Shown piece by piece: positions 45,043 to 57,325 of a stretch of DNA of 64,000 nt; the first letter of the stretch is position 1; each line of letters starts with the position of its first letter. The notes beneath the pieces are model-generated. The model worked only from the letters and a program-made list of their open reading frames with translations. It did not search any database and was not told where the DNA came from. A program made the position numbers and the translations under genes. The stretch spans positions 10,682,501 to 10,746,500 of the forward strand of contig JALMGJ010000006.1 of NCBI GenBank assembly GCA_023362775.1, in the 5' to 3' direction. Origin of the DNA: Charina bottae (taxonomy: Eukaryota > Chordata > Lepidosauria > Squamata > Charinaidae).

Positions 45043-45247
45043 AATTCGAAAGCATGCAAATGCAAGTAGATGAATAGGTACCACTTCGGTGGGAAGGTAA
45101 CAGCGTTCCACGCACGTCATGCCGGCCACATGACCGCGGAAGCGTCTTCGGACAACGCTGGCTCTTCGGCTAACAAACGGAGATGAGCACCGGCCCCTAG
45201 AGTTGGACACGACTGCACAAATGTGCGGGGGGTACCTTTACCTTTTA
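45043..45247 (+). mobile_element. Sauria-type SINE, body and tail
   Basis: From attcgaaagcatgcaaatgc through the CpG-rich middle to ctagagttggacacgactgc, a G-run and tacctttaccttttac. The head is missing. Closely similar to the copy at 33305. Confidence 0.85.
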
Positions 45248-45249
45248 CT

Positions 45250-46193
45250 TTTTTATATGAACCTATTCCAGATTGAAGCTTTTTAAGTCCCTCCATAATC
45301 TTCATGGAATTTGATTCTAGACCTCCTTGGCCCAGTTTGTTACTCTAATCGTTATACCAGTCTGCCTTCCAGCTGAACAGAAGAGGTAAAGCTGAGGTTT
45401 TTTCTTGGTAGAAGTAAATATCAGATTGAGTCACCTTGTCCGCCCATTCCCTTCTCAAGCACAAATCCAATTTTTCTCATGAACTCATAATCATAATGGG
45501 ACGGTGACTGAACAGGACACACATTTATACATGACTGGCAAAAGCTTAAACTTCTTGATCTATTTATATGCTTGAGTTCACCACTAGATTGTGTAATGGG
45601 TGTAACACCACCAAGTTTCACCATGAGGGAGGGAAGCCATCTTTCTTTCCTCTCCCCAGCTGGTCATAGCCGCAAGACGTCTTTAGCTATTTCTATGACT
45701 CTGGCAGCCGGTGCTTTTGTGAGGGAATTAAATTTGTTCTTCAACTGCTCATTATTTTAACAACCTCCCTGGCTTTGTTTTTGTGGCTTCAGCACTAGTA
45801 AAAAGTACGGTACGTTCCTTCTGCTGAACAGAAAAACCGTCGACACCCTGTTAAAAAGATTACATCACCAAGCCTGCCTGTTTGGCTGCCGAAGTGAGAA
45901 AACAATTGTCAAGTGTATAGCTACGATGTGAGGGGATTTTACACATTTCTCATGTTAAATAATTAGGACGTGAATATTTTCTTCCAAATGTTGTTTCTTT
46001 GGCAGGATACTCCATCTTTTTGTTGAAGATACTGCAGTAAGAGAAGTTTTGCTTTGCTGATCAAGAAGCAAATCCCAATGGGACTCTGCGTGAAATTGTA
46101 AAATGACATTTCTCTCAACAAACTCCAGAGTGACTAGGATGAAACTTCTGATCCATGCTATAATAGAGAGAGAAATTGGTGAACTTCAAAAGT
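45250..46193. other. Unassigned sequence
   Basis: No element recognised. About 45760-46060 is repeat-free with retained CpG sites (aaaaccgtcgacaccctgtt) and looks single-copy. Confidence 0.4.
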
Positions 46194-46448
<255 letters not shown>

Positions 46449-46926
46449 TTTGTGTGTGTGTGTGTTTTGAATGCAGAATCTTTATTTGGGCCAGCCCTAC
46501 CATTAGAAGAACTGTTAAAATGAACTGTTTGCTTTAGCAGCAGATGCTGGGAGATAGCAGTAAGATGTAGGAAGAAATACCTCTGCATCATGCAGTCCAC
46601 CTTGAGCTCCTTAAACTGAATTGCTACCTTCAAATGCAGTAAAGATGCTATCCCATTGCTAGAATGGAAGGGATATTTAAGGCCTAGTCCAGTTGACTTT
46701 GGCACTTAGAATGGAAGGTGGGTGCCATCATGTTCTTCATTTTAGGCAACCAACCCTGTTCAAAATAGCACACTTCATTTTTTTTCCAGGCTTAGTTTTC
46801 TGGGAGTGGGGTCTGGGTCAAAATAGGATTTGACTTTTGTCCCTTCTAATAGCCAATTCTTCTTGCCTATATCTTTCCAATCTGAGCAAAACACTGTTAA
46901 TGTTGTGAAATGGGGAAAAGGTCAAT

Positions 46927-46978
<52 letters not shown>

Positions 46979-47895
46979 TGGGGGGGAAGCTCTCTAGGTA
47001 TAGGAAAGACCTTTCAAAGGGCAACTTTGGCTAAAAGTTTTTATTATTTTTTGGTTGAAATGGAAGAATTGATTGGTGGGGAGGAAAAGGGCAAAGCTTT
47101 GTATATTTGCATTTTTCAATTTTTTTAAAGCCAACTCGAGGAGGGAAGAGTGTCCCACCTCAACTAATAATGTTACTTTTCATCCATTAAAAGGATAGGC
47201 CAATACCCCATGACCAAGTTCTTGAGACCAAGGTAGTATACAGTAACCCAAGAATATCCTCATGTTTACAGAGGCTGTTACCATGCGTATGTTAGTGTTG
47301 TTCCAAATGGGAACATTGGCAAAGTTTCCATACTTCGTTTCAGGGTTCCTAAGAACATGTCCATTTCATATTCAACCATCAGAAAGTTGAGAATAAAAAA
47401 ACAAAGTTCACCAAAAGACAATGTCCATCCATACCAATCTTTCCCCTGCATCATACAGATATTTTTGTGTTAGAATGGATATGACCAAAAGAGGAAGTTT
47501 CAGTCACCTGCTTCTTGCCCTTCCCATCCATGTACGGAAGGCAACTCGCTGGTGGGTTCCTCTATATTCCAGTCTACCAGCGCCTGCTCTTTTCTTTTAA
47601 AGATTGTTCCTCCTCACTGGTCCCCAAGTCTACCCTTTGCTTTTCCAGGCGTTTGCACACATGGATGCCTTCCCACATTATCTCCTTGGACACTAATGCA
47701 GACTCCTCCTTTTTTCTCTTATGGTACCACCGTAGCTCTAAGGCTACAAGAATCAAAGCATTAAGGAACTGGTTGTTTTGCCATTCCTACATTCCTCTGT
47801 GGGTCCATGGAAACTTTTTAGCAAGGAAAAAGTGGTAGTTCAGCTTCAAGGAAAACAGCAACCTTCCTATGTTTCAACTTAAAGGGTTATTTAGA
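46449..47895. other. Unassigned sequence with a (GT)n microsatellite
   Basis: A (GT)n run lies at about 46930-46972. Otherwise there is no recognised element or exon; the frames at 47515-47838 lack protein-like features and any homologous neighbour. Confidence 0.4.
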
Positions 47896-48220
47896 GGGAA
47901 AGGAAAGGAAAGGAAAGGAAAGGAAAGGAAAGGAAAGGAAAGGAAAGGAAAGGAAAGGAAAGGGAGGGGGAAGAAGAGGGGGAAGGGCAAAGAAGGAAGG
48001 AAAGGAGAAGGGGAAGGGGAAGGGGAAGGGGAAAGAGGAAGGAAGGAAGGAAGGAAGGAAGGAAGGAAGGAAGGAAGGAAGGAAGGAAGGAAGGAAGGAA
48101 GGGGAGAAGGAGAAGGGGAAGGAGAGGGGGAAGAGAGGGGGAAGGGGAAAGAAGGAAGGAATGAAGGAAGGAGAGGAGAGGAGAGGAGAGGAGAGGAGAG
48201 GAGAGGAGAGGAGAGGAAAC
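47896..48220. repeat. 325-bp purine tract (GGAAA)n, (GGAA)n, (GGAGA)n
   Basis: Nearly pure A/G on the plus strand with three successive unit types. It mirrors in composition the pyrimidine tracts at 18.1 and 46.2 kb. Confidence 0.97.
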
Positions 48221-48893
48221 TGCTGCACTGTGGGCAGGGAGTGGGAACGCAAGGGGAACATGCTTCACCCAACCTGGGCAGAAACAGAAAAGGTTCCCAC
48301 GGGGGTGGGTATACGGGTTGAATGGAATGTGAGCTTCTAGGATTGAGTATAGTTAATTGACTTAACTGCCCATTGTTGGATCAATTGCAAGATTATAAGA
48401 AAAACAGCAACTGCTGACCTACAGAGACCATGCCAACTCAGAATGAAATGGCTGCCCAAGGCAGTGACCAGCTGCCAGAGGGGAGGGGGTCTGCCAGGCA
48501 CTGCAGCCAATAGGTGTTAGGGCTGCTACTAGACTGGAACAAAGCACTAGGGACCATCTGCTCCGAAGGGCTTAAGATGCCTTGGGTTAGAAAACAGCAG
48601 TTTTGAATTGAAGCTGAAAACACAGGTGTGGGGTATATTTGCAATGGGCTGGGAGGGGGATTACATCATCCATGCCTGTATTCAAGAAGCAGTGAGTGGC
48701 TTGTAAGTGAGTAGCTTTAATGTTCAATTAAAGATATTAAAGATTTGTCTGGAAAATAAAATCTTGTTGTTCCAGTTTAGCAATAATTCTAGGTAGGTTT
48801 ACTAACTCATTTTGGCAGTTACATGCAATCAATTACTTACCTGTTTCAATTACCCCCATATCTTGGCCTTAACATTTACCAGAATTCTCACTG
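48221..48893. other. Unassigned sequence
   Basis: No element or gene recognised. Confidence 0.4.
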
Positions 48894-49185
48894 ATTATTG
48901 ATTATGTGCCATCTAGTCAGTGTTGACTCTTAGCAACCACACAGATAGACCTTCTCCAGGATGATGTGTCCCCAACCTGGTCCTTCAGCATTTCCAATGG
49001 TGCGCTTATCACTGCTGTAATTGAATCTATCCACCTTGCTGCTGGTCATCCTCTTCACATTCCTTCCACCTTTCCCGAGAATTATGGACTTCTCTAGAAA
49101 GCTAGATCTTTGCATAATATATCCAAAATATGATCATTTGAGCCTGGTCCTTTGTGACTTGAGTGAGAACTTTGAACTGAAATTC
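48894..49185 (-). mobile_element. RTE-like LINE 3' end, decayed
   Basis: The minus strand has a BovB-like layout but a different sequence: gaaaggtggaaggaatgtga, agaggatgaccagcagcaag, ttgaatggatagattcaatt-like phrase, then aagagtcaacactgactaga and tggcacataatcaa at the tip. A copy in plus orientation lies at 50685-50906. Both are too decayed to classify beyond RTE-like. Confidence 0.5.
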
Positions 49186-49273
49186 TGATAGATGTAATTT
49201 ACAATTCAAATCATTTTTTCCCCCTACCAAAGACTCCATGGTGCAAGGCACATTCTTACTGATACAACTTCAG

Positions 49274-49274
<1 letters not shown>

Positions 49275-49328
<54 letters not shown>

Positions 49329-49360
49329 ATCTTCTTCATCATTATCTCTATCTATCTATC

Positions 49361-49407
<47 letters not shown>

Positions 49408-49427
49408 ATCTTCTTCATCATTATCTA

Positions 49428-49467
<40 letters not shown>

Positions 49468-49495
49468 ATCTTCATTATCTATCTATCTATCTATC

Positions 49496-49530
<35 letters not shown>

Positions 49531-49581
49531 ATCTTCATTATCTATCTATCATCTATCTATCTATCATCTTCATTATCTATC

Positions 49582-49616
<35 letters not shown>

Positions 49617-49687
49617 AATCATCTTCATTATCTATCTATCTATCATCTATCTATCTATCTATCTATCTATCATCTTCATTATCTATC

Positions 49688-49730
<43 letters not shown>

Positions 49731-49761
49731 ATCTATCTATCATCTTCTTCATCATTATCTA

Positions 49762-49801
<40 letters not shown>

Positions 49802-49856
49802 ATCTATCTATCTATCCTATCATCATCTATCTGTCTATCTATTCTCTCTCTCTCTC
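49275..49856. repeat. (ATCT)n array with recurrent ATCTTCATT interruptions
   Basis: About 580 bp of ATCT units punctuated many times by atcttcatt or atcttcttcatcatt. The interruptions come at intervals of tens of bases, giving a crude higher-order pattern. It ends in short CT and CA runs. The open frame over it is an artefact. Confidence 0.95.
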
Positions 49857-50684
49857 ACACACACAAACACATTTAAAACTACATTTAGTGCCTGACAATG
49901 TAACATATACATTTTGCTCACACATTCGAAGATTCACCAAGCTTTCCATAGCTAACAGGGCCCTTGGCATTTCTTAAGTATTAGTCTTGAAAGACTAATC
50001 TGTTTTACTTTCTGCCTCTCATGTTCTGTTGTCATTTGGTAAGTGTAGTTTAAATAAAATTCCTTGTGATCTCCTACCACAAAGAGCACTGTGGATATCT
50101 CACAAGCTAATGTAGCTTTTTGATCACATAGAGGCCCCCATGTCAAATCATTGTGTTTGTTCTTGTTTGAAAAGAACACTGGTGGATGTTTTTGTATAAA
50201 GTGTCAGATCCTCCTTTGTTGCCATTGATTGGCATTGCTCTCAGTACTTAAAAATGTGAAATAATTCAAGCAGATTACCATCTAAGTATTTTTCACAGTT
50301 GGATTTTAGGCACATTTTCTCACTTTACTCTATTACATAGTAATGGCACTGTTCTATTTCATGTTCAGAAGTTCTATGCCCTAAGGTCCTTTCCATACCA
50401 TCACTATTTTCACTCCCCAAACCATCAGTTTCAAGGTAACCTGTGGTTGTCCTCACCTCCATGAACCTTGAAGTGCTTATGAACAAGGAGCAAAGAACAC
50501 CAGAAAATGCCTACTACCACCGCCATCTGTCACAGTCTCTGGAGTAAATACAAAGCCTGTTGCCCTCAATTAAGAGAAGAATGAAATGGAAAATGTTTAT
50601 ATTGCCTACAGAAGCATTTCTACATTTCCTCTCTCCATTCCCTTTTTATAACCTAACAAATCAACCCAGGGTTCTCACAAATGA
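49857..50684. other. Unassigned sequence
   Basis: No element or gene recognised. Confidence 0.4.
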
Positions 50685-50906
50685 CCAGGCTCAAATTATC
50701 CTAATTTGGACAACTTATGCGAAGACCCAGCTCCCCAGAGAAGGCTCTAATACTGGGAAAAGTGGAAGGAAAGAAAAGAAGAGGATGACCAGCAGCAAGG
50801 GGGATGGACTCAGTTACAGTGGCAATGAGTGCACCTATTGTCATGGAGAAAATCTATCTATGTAGTTACTTAGTCAACACTGACTTGATGGCACATAATC
50901 AATTAT
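50685..50906 (+). mobile_element. RTE-like LINE 3' end, decayed
   Basis: Shares with 48894-49185: gaccaggctcaaattatcct, gagaaggctctaatactggg, agaggatgaccagcagcaag, and the tip caacactgacttgatggcac ataatcaa. The reading resembles an RTE C-terminal phrase (LGKVEGKKKRG-like) but is broken. Confidence 0.5.
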
Positions 50907-51345
50907 CAAGCTTCCAGGAATTCCCTAGCATTCTTGGCTTGACCAAAGCCAAAGCTAAAGCCAAAAAATGCTAGGGAAATGCTAGGGAATTCCTGGAAGC
51001 TTGGCATTCAGACAAATTAGCCATCATAGAGATAAACCATAGTTACACACCATTCAAAGAAGACAATTAAAAGCTAAGACAAAAAAAAAAAGACCAAAAC
51101 ACATCCTCTCCAGCAGCCAACACCCAGATAAGCAGGGATTTAACACCAGACAAACAATCAAGCAGTAAATAATACCTTAATCAAGGAACTACCAAGGAAA
51201 ACCAACCCCCCACCAAAACTGGCAGGGCATCTACTGTATATAAACAGGAAACAAACCCCACACTCACCAGCACTGATGATGTTACCTAGTTGGGTAATGA
51301 AACATCTGCAAGCAAGCAAGCTCAGAGAGCACCAAGGACTCCTCA
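50907..51345 (+). mobile_element. Penelope-like element 3' end, second family, decayed
   Basis: After a perfect 26-bp inverted repeat (50907-50932 and 50978-51003, 45-nt spacer), the sequence codes, with stops, for a phrase like AWHSDKLAIIEINHSYTPF, which resembles the C-terminal region of Penelope-like proteins. The 3' part carries a hammerhead-like core at 51273-51303 and ends near gcaagctcagagagcaccaa. Confidence 0.55.
51273..51303 (+). ncRNA. Hammerhead-ribozyme-like core, third copy
   Basis: CTGATGA (51273-51279), a hairpin with arms TTACC and GGTAA, then GAAAC (51299-51303). The core order equals that of the copies at 24.5 and 25.3 kb although the hairpin sequence is unrelated, as expected of a conserved structure. 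Stems I and III were not resolved. Confidence 0.45.
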
Positions 51346-51701
51346 GTATGTTGACATTACCTGGGTTCCCTTAATGGCCAAGCTCTATTCACTCTATAGT
51401 GTGAAATGGAAGGAAGCTTGTGTATGATGGGGTAGAGGGTCATACTCTACCCACTGGCCTCTCAGCCAAGCTAGTTTGGGATACAGGTCTCTGGGTCTCC
51501 TGAAAGACTGGTAGACCTCTGTTCAGAAATAGCACGTATGACAGATGGATGGGGTGGAACAGAGGTTGTGACAAGCAGTGCTGGCAGTGATTGGCAGCCA
51601 TCAGCAGCACCCTCTGCATTCCTTTGTGCAGTGGCTAGTCAGGTTCTCACCACCTCATGAAAAAGGAAACAGATCAGGGACGTAATAATGACATCAGACG
51701 T
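51346..51701. other. Unassigned sequence
   Basis: No element or gene recognised. Confidence 0.4.
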
Positions 51702-52260
51702 TTTAATTAATTAATTAATTAATTAATAAAATTTATATCACCGCCCATCTCCCTCCACCGGAGGGACTCTGGGCGGTTTACAACAGAATAATAAAAACAA
51801 AAAACATCAAATATACATCAAATATAAAATACAAATTATTAAACAAGATTAAAATCCAAGAAGCAAGAGTGGTAAAATGATCTTACTTGATCCAATGTAG
51901 GAGAGGAGCTCTCTAAGGTATTAGCCATCCCCAAGAGTGACTATTCCTTCCTTGGTCCCAAGCAAGGCGGCAGAGCCAGGTTTTCAGGTTCTTCCGGAAG
52001 GTCAGGAGCGAAGGAGCTAATCTTACCTCCGGGGGCAAGTTGTTCCACAGGGCGGGAGCTACTGCAGAGAAGGCACGCCTCCTGGACCCCGCCAGGTGGA
52101 ACTCTCTTATAGATGGGGTCCGTAGCATGCCCTCTCTGCATGTTTGGGTGGGACGAGTGGATATATTGGGGACGAGGCGGTCCCTCAGGTAACCTTAATG
52201 TCAAAGTGACCAAGAATGAGACTGACCAATTTAACTGGCGGACCACTTTGGAGGAGACTT
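51702..52260 (-). mobile_element. L2 LINE C-terminus and 3' end
   Basis: From an (ATTA)n/(AATT)n tail at 51702 the minus strand reads the L2 terminal motif (accgcccagagtccctccgg) and then the ORF end: TPSIREFHLAGSRRRAFSAV and onward VAPALWNNLPPEVRLAP. A frameshift lies upstream of that phrase. Confidence 0.85.
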
Positions 52261-52294
52261 GCTATTAGGGTGTGCCATATTAACATTTCATTAT

Positions 52295-52415
52295 TGCCCT
52301 CATTGTGGGAGGTTGTGCGGATCCAGAATTGGCCTTTATAGCCACTTACGGATCCACTGTTAAAATTTTACCTTTGGAAGACAATCTTACTCGGCTACGA
52401 GTGATTGCCAATGAT
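52295..52415 (+). mobile_element. LINE 3' end encoding a C2H2 zinc finger
   Basis: The frame at 52295-52357 reads CPHCGRLCGSRIGLYSHLRIH, split here as CPHCGRLCGSR then IGLYSHLRIH: a C-X2-C-X12-H-X3-H finger. A stop TAA follows at 52361-52363, then a short 3' region ending in a gatgatt-type tail. Such fingers close the protein of some LINE families. The rest of the element is absent, so the clade is not fixed. Confidence 0.55.
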
Positions 52416-52419
52416 GATT

Positions 52420-52756
52420 CTGACATTGTAAAGTCATGAGTTTTTAGCCATTTTCTCCCTACTTCTTTGTACGAGATGGAAGAGGTGTAAAAGAGGGGAA
52501 CATTGAGGACCAATGTAATTTAAGAAGACTTGGAGAACATGCTAAAGCTATTGCACTGTTGTTTCTCTTTAGAGAAAGGGTGGATGACATATGTAGACTT
52601 TTGATAGATTCAGAGATATTAAAAACTTCTCCCCCCTCCCCCAACCAATTAGACTCAACAATTGCTGGATTCCTTACTTCTAAAAATATTACTCTATTGT
52701 AACCTCTGTCATCAGATAAAAAGTTGGACAAAGCAATTCTACTGGGGTTTTTTGTT
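52420..52756. other. Unassigned sequence
   Basis: No element or gene recognised. Confidence 0.4.
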
Positions 52757-53010
52757 GTTGTTTTATTCATTCAGTCACTTCCGACTCTTCATGACTTCAT
52801 GGACCAGCCCACGCCAGAGCTTCCTGTCGGCCGTCGCCACCCTCAGTTCCCCCAAGGTCGAGTCCGTCACCTCCAGAATATCATCCATCCATCTTGCCCT
52901 TGGTCGGCCCCTCTTCCTTTTGCCTTCCACCTTCCCTAGCATCAGCATCTTCTCCAGGGTATCCTGTCTTCTCATTATGTGGCCAAAGTACTTCAGTTTT
53001 GCCTTTTATA
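52757..53010 (-). mobile_element. BovB LINE 3' end fragment (type A)
   Basis: Minus strand: KAKLKYFGHIMRRQDTLEKM and onward to the C-terminus, with the tail ttgttgttgtttta on the plus strand. The natural end codons read TGA instead of CGA (SRK then stop), the same CpG decay as at 1168. Confidence 0.87.
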
Positions 53011-54104
53011 TCTACTGGGGGGTGGATGCAGTCTATCAGCTGGGAAAGGCAAGTCAAATTCTTGTCTGACTTTTGTACATTGATTTTATGTCACCTTTTA
53101 GGTCCAGAAGATACTCTTCTATATTATTGCCCAACTCAATTTTTCTAGTCCACATTTTACAATATGTTGTCATGTGGGTGTTTATGCTATTTATTTATAT
53201 TGATGCTAAATGTGCTATTCCACCATATTTTGGATTGCTTTACGAGTTTTGATGAATGTTAATTTCTACATCTTGCCTGGGAGTATCAAACAATCAACTA
53301 ATTATCAGTTTAAAGGACATTGGGGAGCTACTCCAATAATACTCTTCCATTGCATGTCTTTGGTGGCAGCGAAAAATGCTGTAACCAGATAGGCACGCTT
53401 CATCAACGACAGACTCATTAAGCAACATTCAGGAAGGTGCTGTAGTAGGCAAATTAATGGCCACTAGGGGAGGAAATGAACTTCTTGTATTTTATTGTCA
53501 GAGAACTGTCTTCAGGTTCCCCTTTTCATAGAGTTTGATTCTTGGACCATCCCTTCATCTAATCTGAACTGTGATTCCCCACCATTTTTGATTAAAATAA
53601 AAATGTGGTGTTCATTTAGACCTACTATCTAGGTCCACTAACACCCAAACCTGGGGAGGGGGAAATACAGGAACACCCTACTCCTTGTACTTTGGCAATG
53701 TTGCCACATCACTGGCCAGCCCACCATGGCCAATGGTTGCGGGGAAAAAACATACAAAGAAAAAGGAAACCGTGCACCCTCTGCTTGCTCAATTCTCAAA
53801 ATCAGCAGAGTTCTGAACCAATTCTTGGAGTGGGGTGTGTGTGTGTGCGTGCAGAATTTATTATTGTTGTAATGCCCTGTGGGTAAGCTACCTAAGCTAT
53901 TTCTTTCACTCCACTTGTAAACAAGTTGTTTTAATTTGTTCCCTCAAGATTGACTTGTTCTTAGGTTGTTACCAACTGAACTTCTAAGAGGAGACCTTGA
54001 TCTAACATATAGTAACTGTAGGGTTTCCCCCCCCTTTTTTCTTTCCCTTCCCACATAGTAATGCTCAAGGAAGGGGGAAAATAACATGGCTATTCTTATT
54101 TGTG
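53011..54104. other. Unassigned sequence
   Basis: No element or gene recognised. Confidence 0.4.
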
Positions 54105-54383
54105 TATGCCTGCATTCAAGTCAGTGTAGATTCCTGGCAACTGCCTGGACTAGTCTCTGCAGTTTTCTTGGCAAGATTTCAGAAGTAGTTTGTCCTGGCT
54201 GCCGCCTCCCCACCCCTCCTCCTCCTCCTCCTCCTCCTCCTTCCTCCTCCTCCTTCCTAGGGCTGAGAGAGAGGGACTGGCTCAAGCTGGCCAGCTGGCT
54301 TCGTCCCTAAGGCAGAACTAGAACTCTCAGTCTCCAGGTTTCTAGCCTGGTGCCTTAACCACTACACCAAACTGCCTCTCATT
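54105..54383 (-). mobile_element. Modular tRNA-derived SINE, single module
   Basis: Minus strand: head gaggcagtttggtgtagtgg with ggttaaggcaccaggctaga, one module (gagttctagttctgccttag, ctctctctcagccctaggaa), a (GGA)n expansion, then the body tail ttgccaagaaaactgcagag and ccaggcagttgccaggaatc. It shows the one-module state of the family. Confidence 0.78.
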
Positions 54384-55140
54384 CTCTTTTACTCCATGTT
54401 ATTATAAGCTCTAACTTTCCACAACTTCTGCCAATGTATTTTATAGAAAGAGCCATTTTTCAGATGATGAAGTTATATATGGTGTGTGGGGGGGGACGAG
54501 GGGGAAAGGAATCCTACATTGTCAAGACTAGACTTGAGTGACACTTAATAGTTCAGCCAAATATGTATACGGATTTAACTGAAAATGCCCGGAAGCTGAA
54601 CAATCTAAGTGACAAAACTCACACATCATTAAAAGTGCAAATTGATTATTGGAGATCTAGCCAATGAAGTTATTAATCGTACAGCGGAGGTGAAAATTGG
54701 CAATCTAAGTATGGCTACCCTTAGGTAGTAACCAAAATGCAGACAGAGAAAGTGTACTAGTGAATGCCACAGAGTTGCTTCCACGAGTTGCTGGGTAGCA
54801 TCAGTCTAGAACATCTAAGCAGATGGGGAGAAACATAGACAAGTACTGTAGCATGACATTCAGAAGATGCTGCCTTTGAGATGGCCTGTTGGGAAGGGTG
54901 GTGAATTATTTAGAATTGATGGGGCCTAGAAGGTCGCACCCTGTCTTGTAGAGTTACCACTGAAACTGCAACGTAATTGAAAGGTGGAGGAAACTGGAAT
55001 TGAAAAAGCCCTTCAACAGTTGACCATCTCATACTTAGCAGACTGGCCCACATCTACAAGAATTGGGGCATCCGCATTGCAAGAAGGTGAGAATTCATCC
55101 AAATGACAAATGGTGTTGTGATGCCATGTAGATGTGTGCA
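54384..55140. other. Unassigned sequence
   Basis: No element or gene recognised. Confidence 0.4.
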
Positions 55141-55251
55141 GGGATGTCTGTCAAGAGGGTAAAAAAAGTCAAGGTGGCAGCGACAATCATATAATGGAAG
55201 ACCCACCTTTTTAAAAAAAACTTTTTTGACCCTCTCTCTGCAGACACCCTT
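55141..55251. mobile_element. Palindromic miniature element (family E), copy with both ends
   Basis: GGGATGTCTGTCAAGAGGGT at the left mirrors ACCCTCTCTCTGCAGACACC at the right; inside are aaagtcaaggtggcagcgac and tggaagacccacctttttaa. It defines the outer ends of the family that the 41.9-kb copy lacks. Confidence 0.6.
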
Positions 55252-56392
55252 GTGGAATATTAAGATACAAGTGCAAAAGGGGCAGAACTTTTGTTATAAC
55301 ACAATTTGCCCCCTCGTGGTTGCCCGTGGCATGAATGCATAGGAATGCTTCCATTTCTTGCACTGATGACAGTCTTTTCTTTGTTACTCCCTGTTTTATT
55401 ATTATTATTATTATTATTATTTTAAAAAACTGGTTTAATTTGATTTTAAAGCAATTTCCCAAAGAAGCCTACAGGATCCACTCTTTTTTCAAAGCCATCC
55501 TTTTTGTCATTTCCTCTCACACCGAACAGAAGATTTCCTTGACCCTCTTTTTCAGGACGCATGATTTTTGCCAACCTGAAAGCCAGCTTTGGCCTTTCAA
55601 TCCTGTGCTGGGCCAATGGACACCAAAAAGTAAGGGGAGCTGAGATGATAAAATCGGTGTAGCTGGAGAACAAACCAAGGTCAATTTCATTTATTTTCAG
55701 TTTAATTCAAATTAAGTGCGTTTATAGTTATTCTCCACATACTTAATAACTGTATCCTTCTGACAGTTTAAAATGAAAATTGGGCCGCAGTTCTTAGAGA
55801 GGTTGTGAGTGCCACATCCGTGCCTCTTGTGGTCCACATGCAACTCAATTCTGGGATCACAGAATATGGACCTGGGTATTGCAGCAAATGTACATGGTGG
55901 TGTATTATTGGTGGCCATGTAGTGAACAGGGTTATATCTATTAGAGTCTTTCCGATGTAACGTCTATGATCAGTTTCACTGAATTGGCTTCCACATTCAG
56001 ACCATAAAATGTAAGCATCATTCTACCTGCTCGCATTGGTGTACATGTGTGAAACGTTTTATCCAAAGACCACAAGACAAATAGTTAAAACTCAATGTCA
56101 TTCACTGCAGTTGTTGGATATAACTCAATAGTAATTGCTAGCTTAAGAAAAACCCAATAGAGGTGTCAGAGAGTATTATTACAAATACCATTGCTTCTAC
56201 CTCCTCTGACTATAGTCAGCTGTATGTTATTGACTTTAATGACCATAGTGCTTCTAATAGAATCCCAAGAACTCAGGACTTCAGAAAATATCTCCAGTGA
56301 GAAGGAAGAATACTGGAATGATCTCACTCTCCTACTGTTGGGTTTTGATGAACTGACCAACTCTTCTGGAGGTGGTTTAGGTTAGATTAAAC
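55252..56392. other. Unassigned, with antisense coding-like stretches
   Basis: An (ATT)n run lies at about 55396-55422. The minus strand at 55712-55918 is an open stretch rich in Cys and His (for example CDPRIELHVDHKRHGCGTHN) that looks more protein-like than most frames here, but I do not recognise it. It could be an old retroelement remnant. Confidence 0.3.
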
Positions 56393-56400
56393 ATATAGAC

Positions 56401-56758
56401 CAGAGCTTTCCAAACTGTGTGTCGCGACACAAAAGTGTGTCGCCACACACAGCGTGGTGTGTCGCCACACCACCCGGAAGCGGCGGCGCACGCGTGCACG
56501 GCAGCAGCGGCAGCGGCGTGGCATCAGTGCTTCCGCGTTTTAGCGGAGGCTGCCGCCACTGCCACCGCTGCCGTGCACACGCGCGCCGCCACACGCCCCC
56601 CCCACACCGCCACCGTGCACGTGCGTGCCGCCGCACGCCCCCCGCGCCGCCGGCGTGCATGTGCACCCTGCCCCGCGCTGCCGCCGTGCGCGCACCGCCA
56701 CCGCGCTGCCACCACCGCCACTCGTGTGTCGCCAGCGGCGGCACTTTGGAAAGCCCTG
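56401..56758 (+). mobile_element. GC-rich hAT non-autonomous element (family A), copy 2
   Basis: Ends CAGAGCTTTCCAAACTG and CACTTTGGAAAGCCCTG, with a perfect TA-centred duplication ATATAGAC (56393-56400 and 56759-56766). It carries the TGTGTCGCGACACA palindrome at 56418-56431 and a CpG-rich interior. It is 358 bp and in the opposite orientation to copy 1. Confidence 0.9.
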
Positions 56759-56766
56759 ATATAGAC

Positions 56767-57325
56767 TCTTCTCTTCAATAGTGACATTGTTGGAGCAGGA
56801 CAGCTTGCGTTCCAGATACAAAAAATCTTGAGGAATCTATTTGTAGGTCTGAATCAAATATCTGGAGATAGGTGGCAATGGAGGGTCCTTTTCCTTATCT
56901 TCCATTTCTTTCTGAGGAGAAACTGGACAAGAAGAGTGCTTCTAGATCCAAAGCAATGATCTAATATAGTTTAGCATCCTGTTTTCACAGTGGCCATCAA
57001 GAGAGGTTGACAATCAAGGCTGTAGTCCTTTATCCAAGAGCAGTTTGCATTATGGAAGCCGGTATGCTTTAACTTTCCCAATGAGGTGAGAGATCCAATT
57101 TTGACAACAGTCCTTGTGTGGGTCCTCTTTTCTATGGAAATTCAAAGAATATCACTCTGGGACACTGGAAAATTTAAACAGTTTTCACACACAACAACAC
57201 TGGAATGTTGTTTTCAAAGGTACATAAGGATTGTACATCTTACGCAGTTCTCAGCTGAAAATGTCTACTCAACTGAAATTGCTGTGTCCAGAAAATGTAA
57301 TTAATAGAAAGTAATATAAACCTGT
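56767..57325. other. Unassigned sequence
   Basis: No element or gene recognised. Confidence 0.4.
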
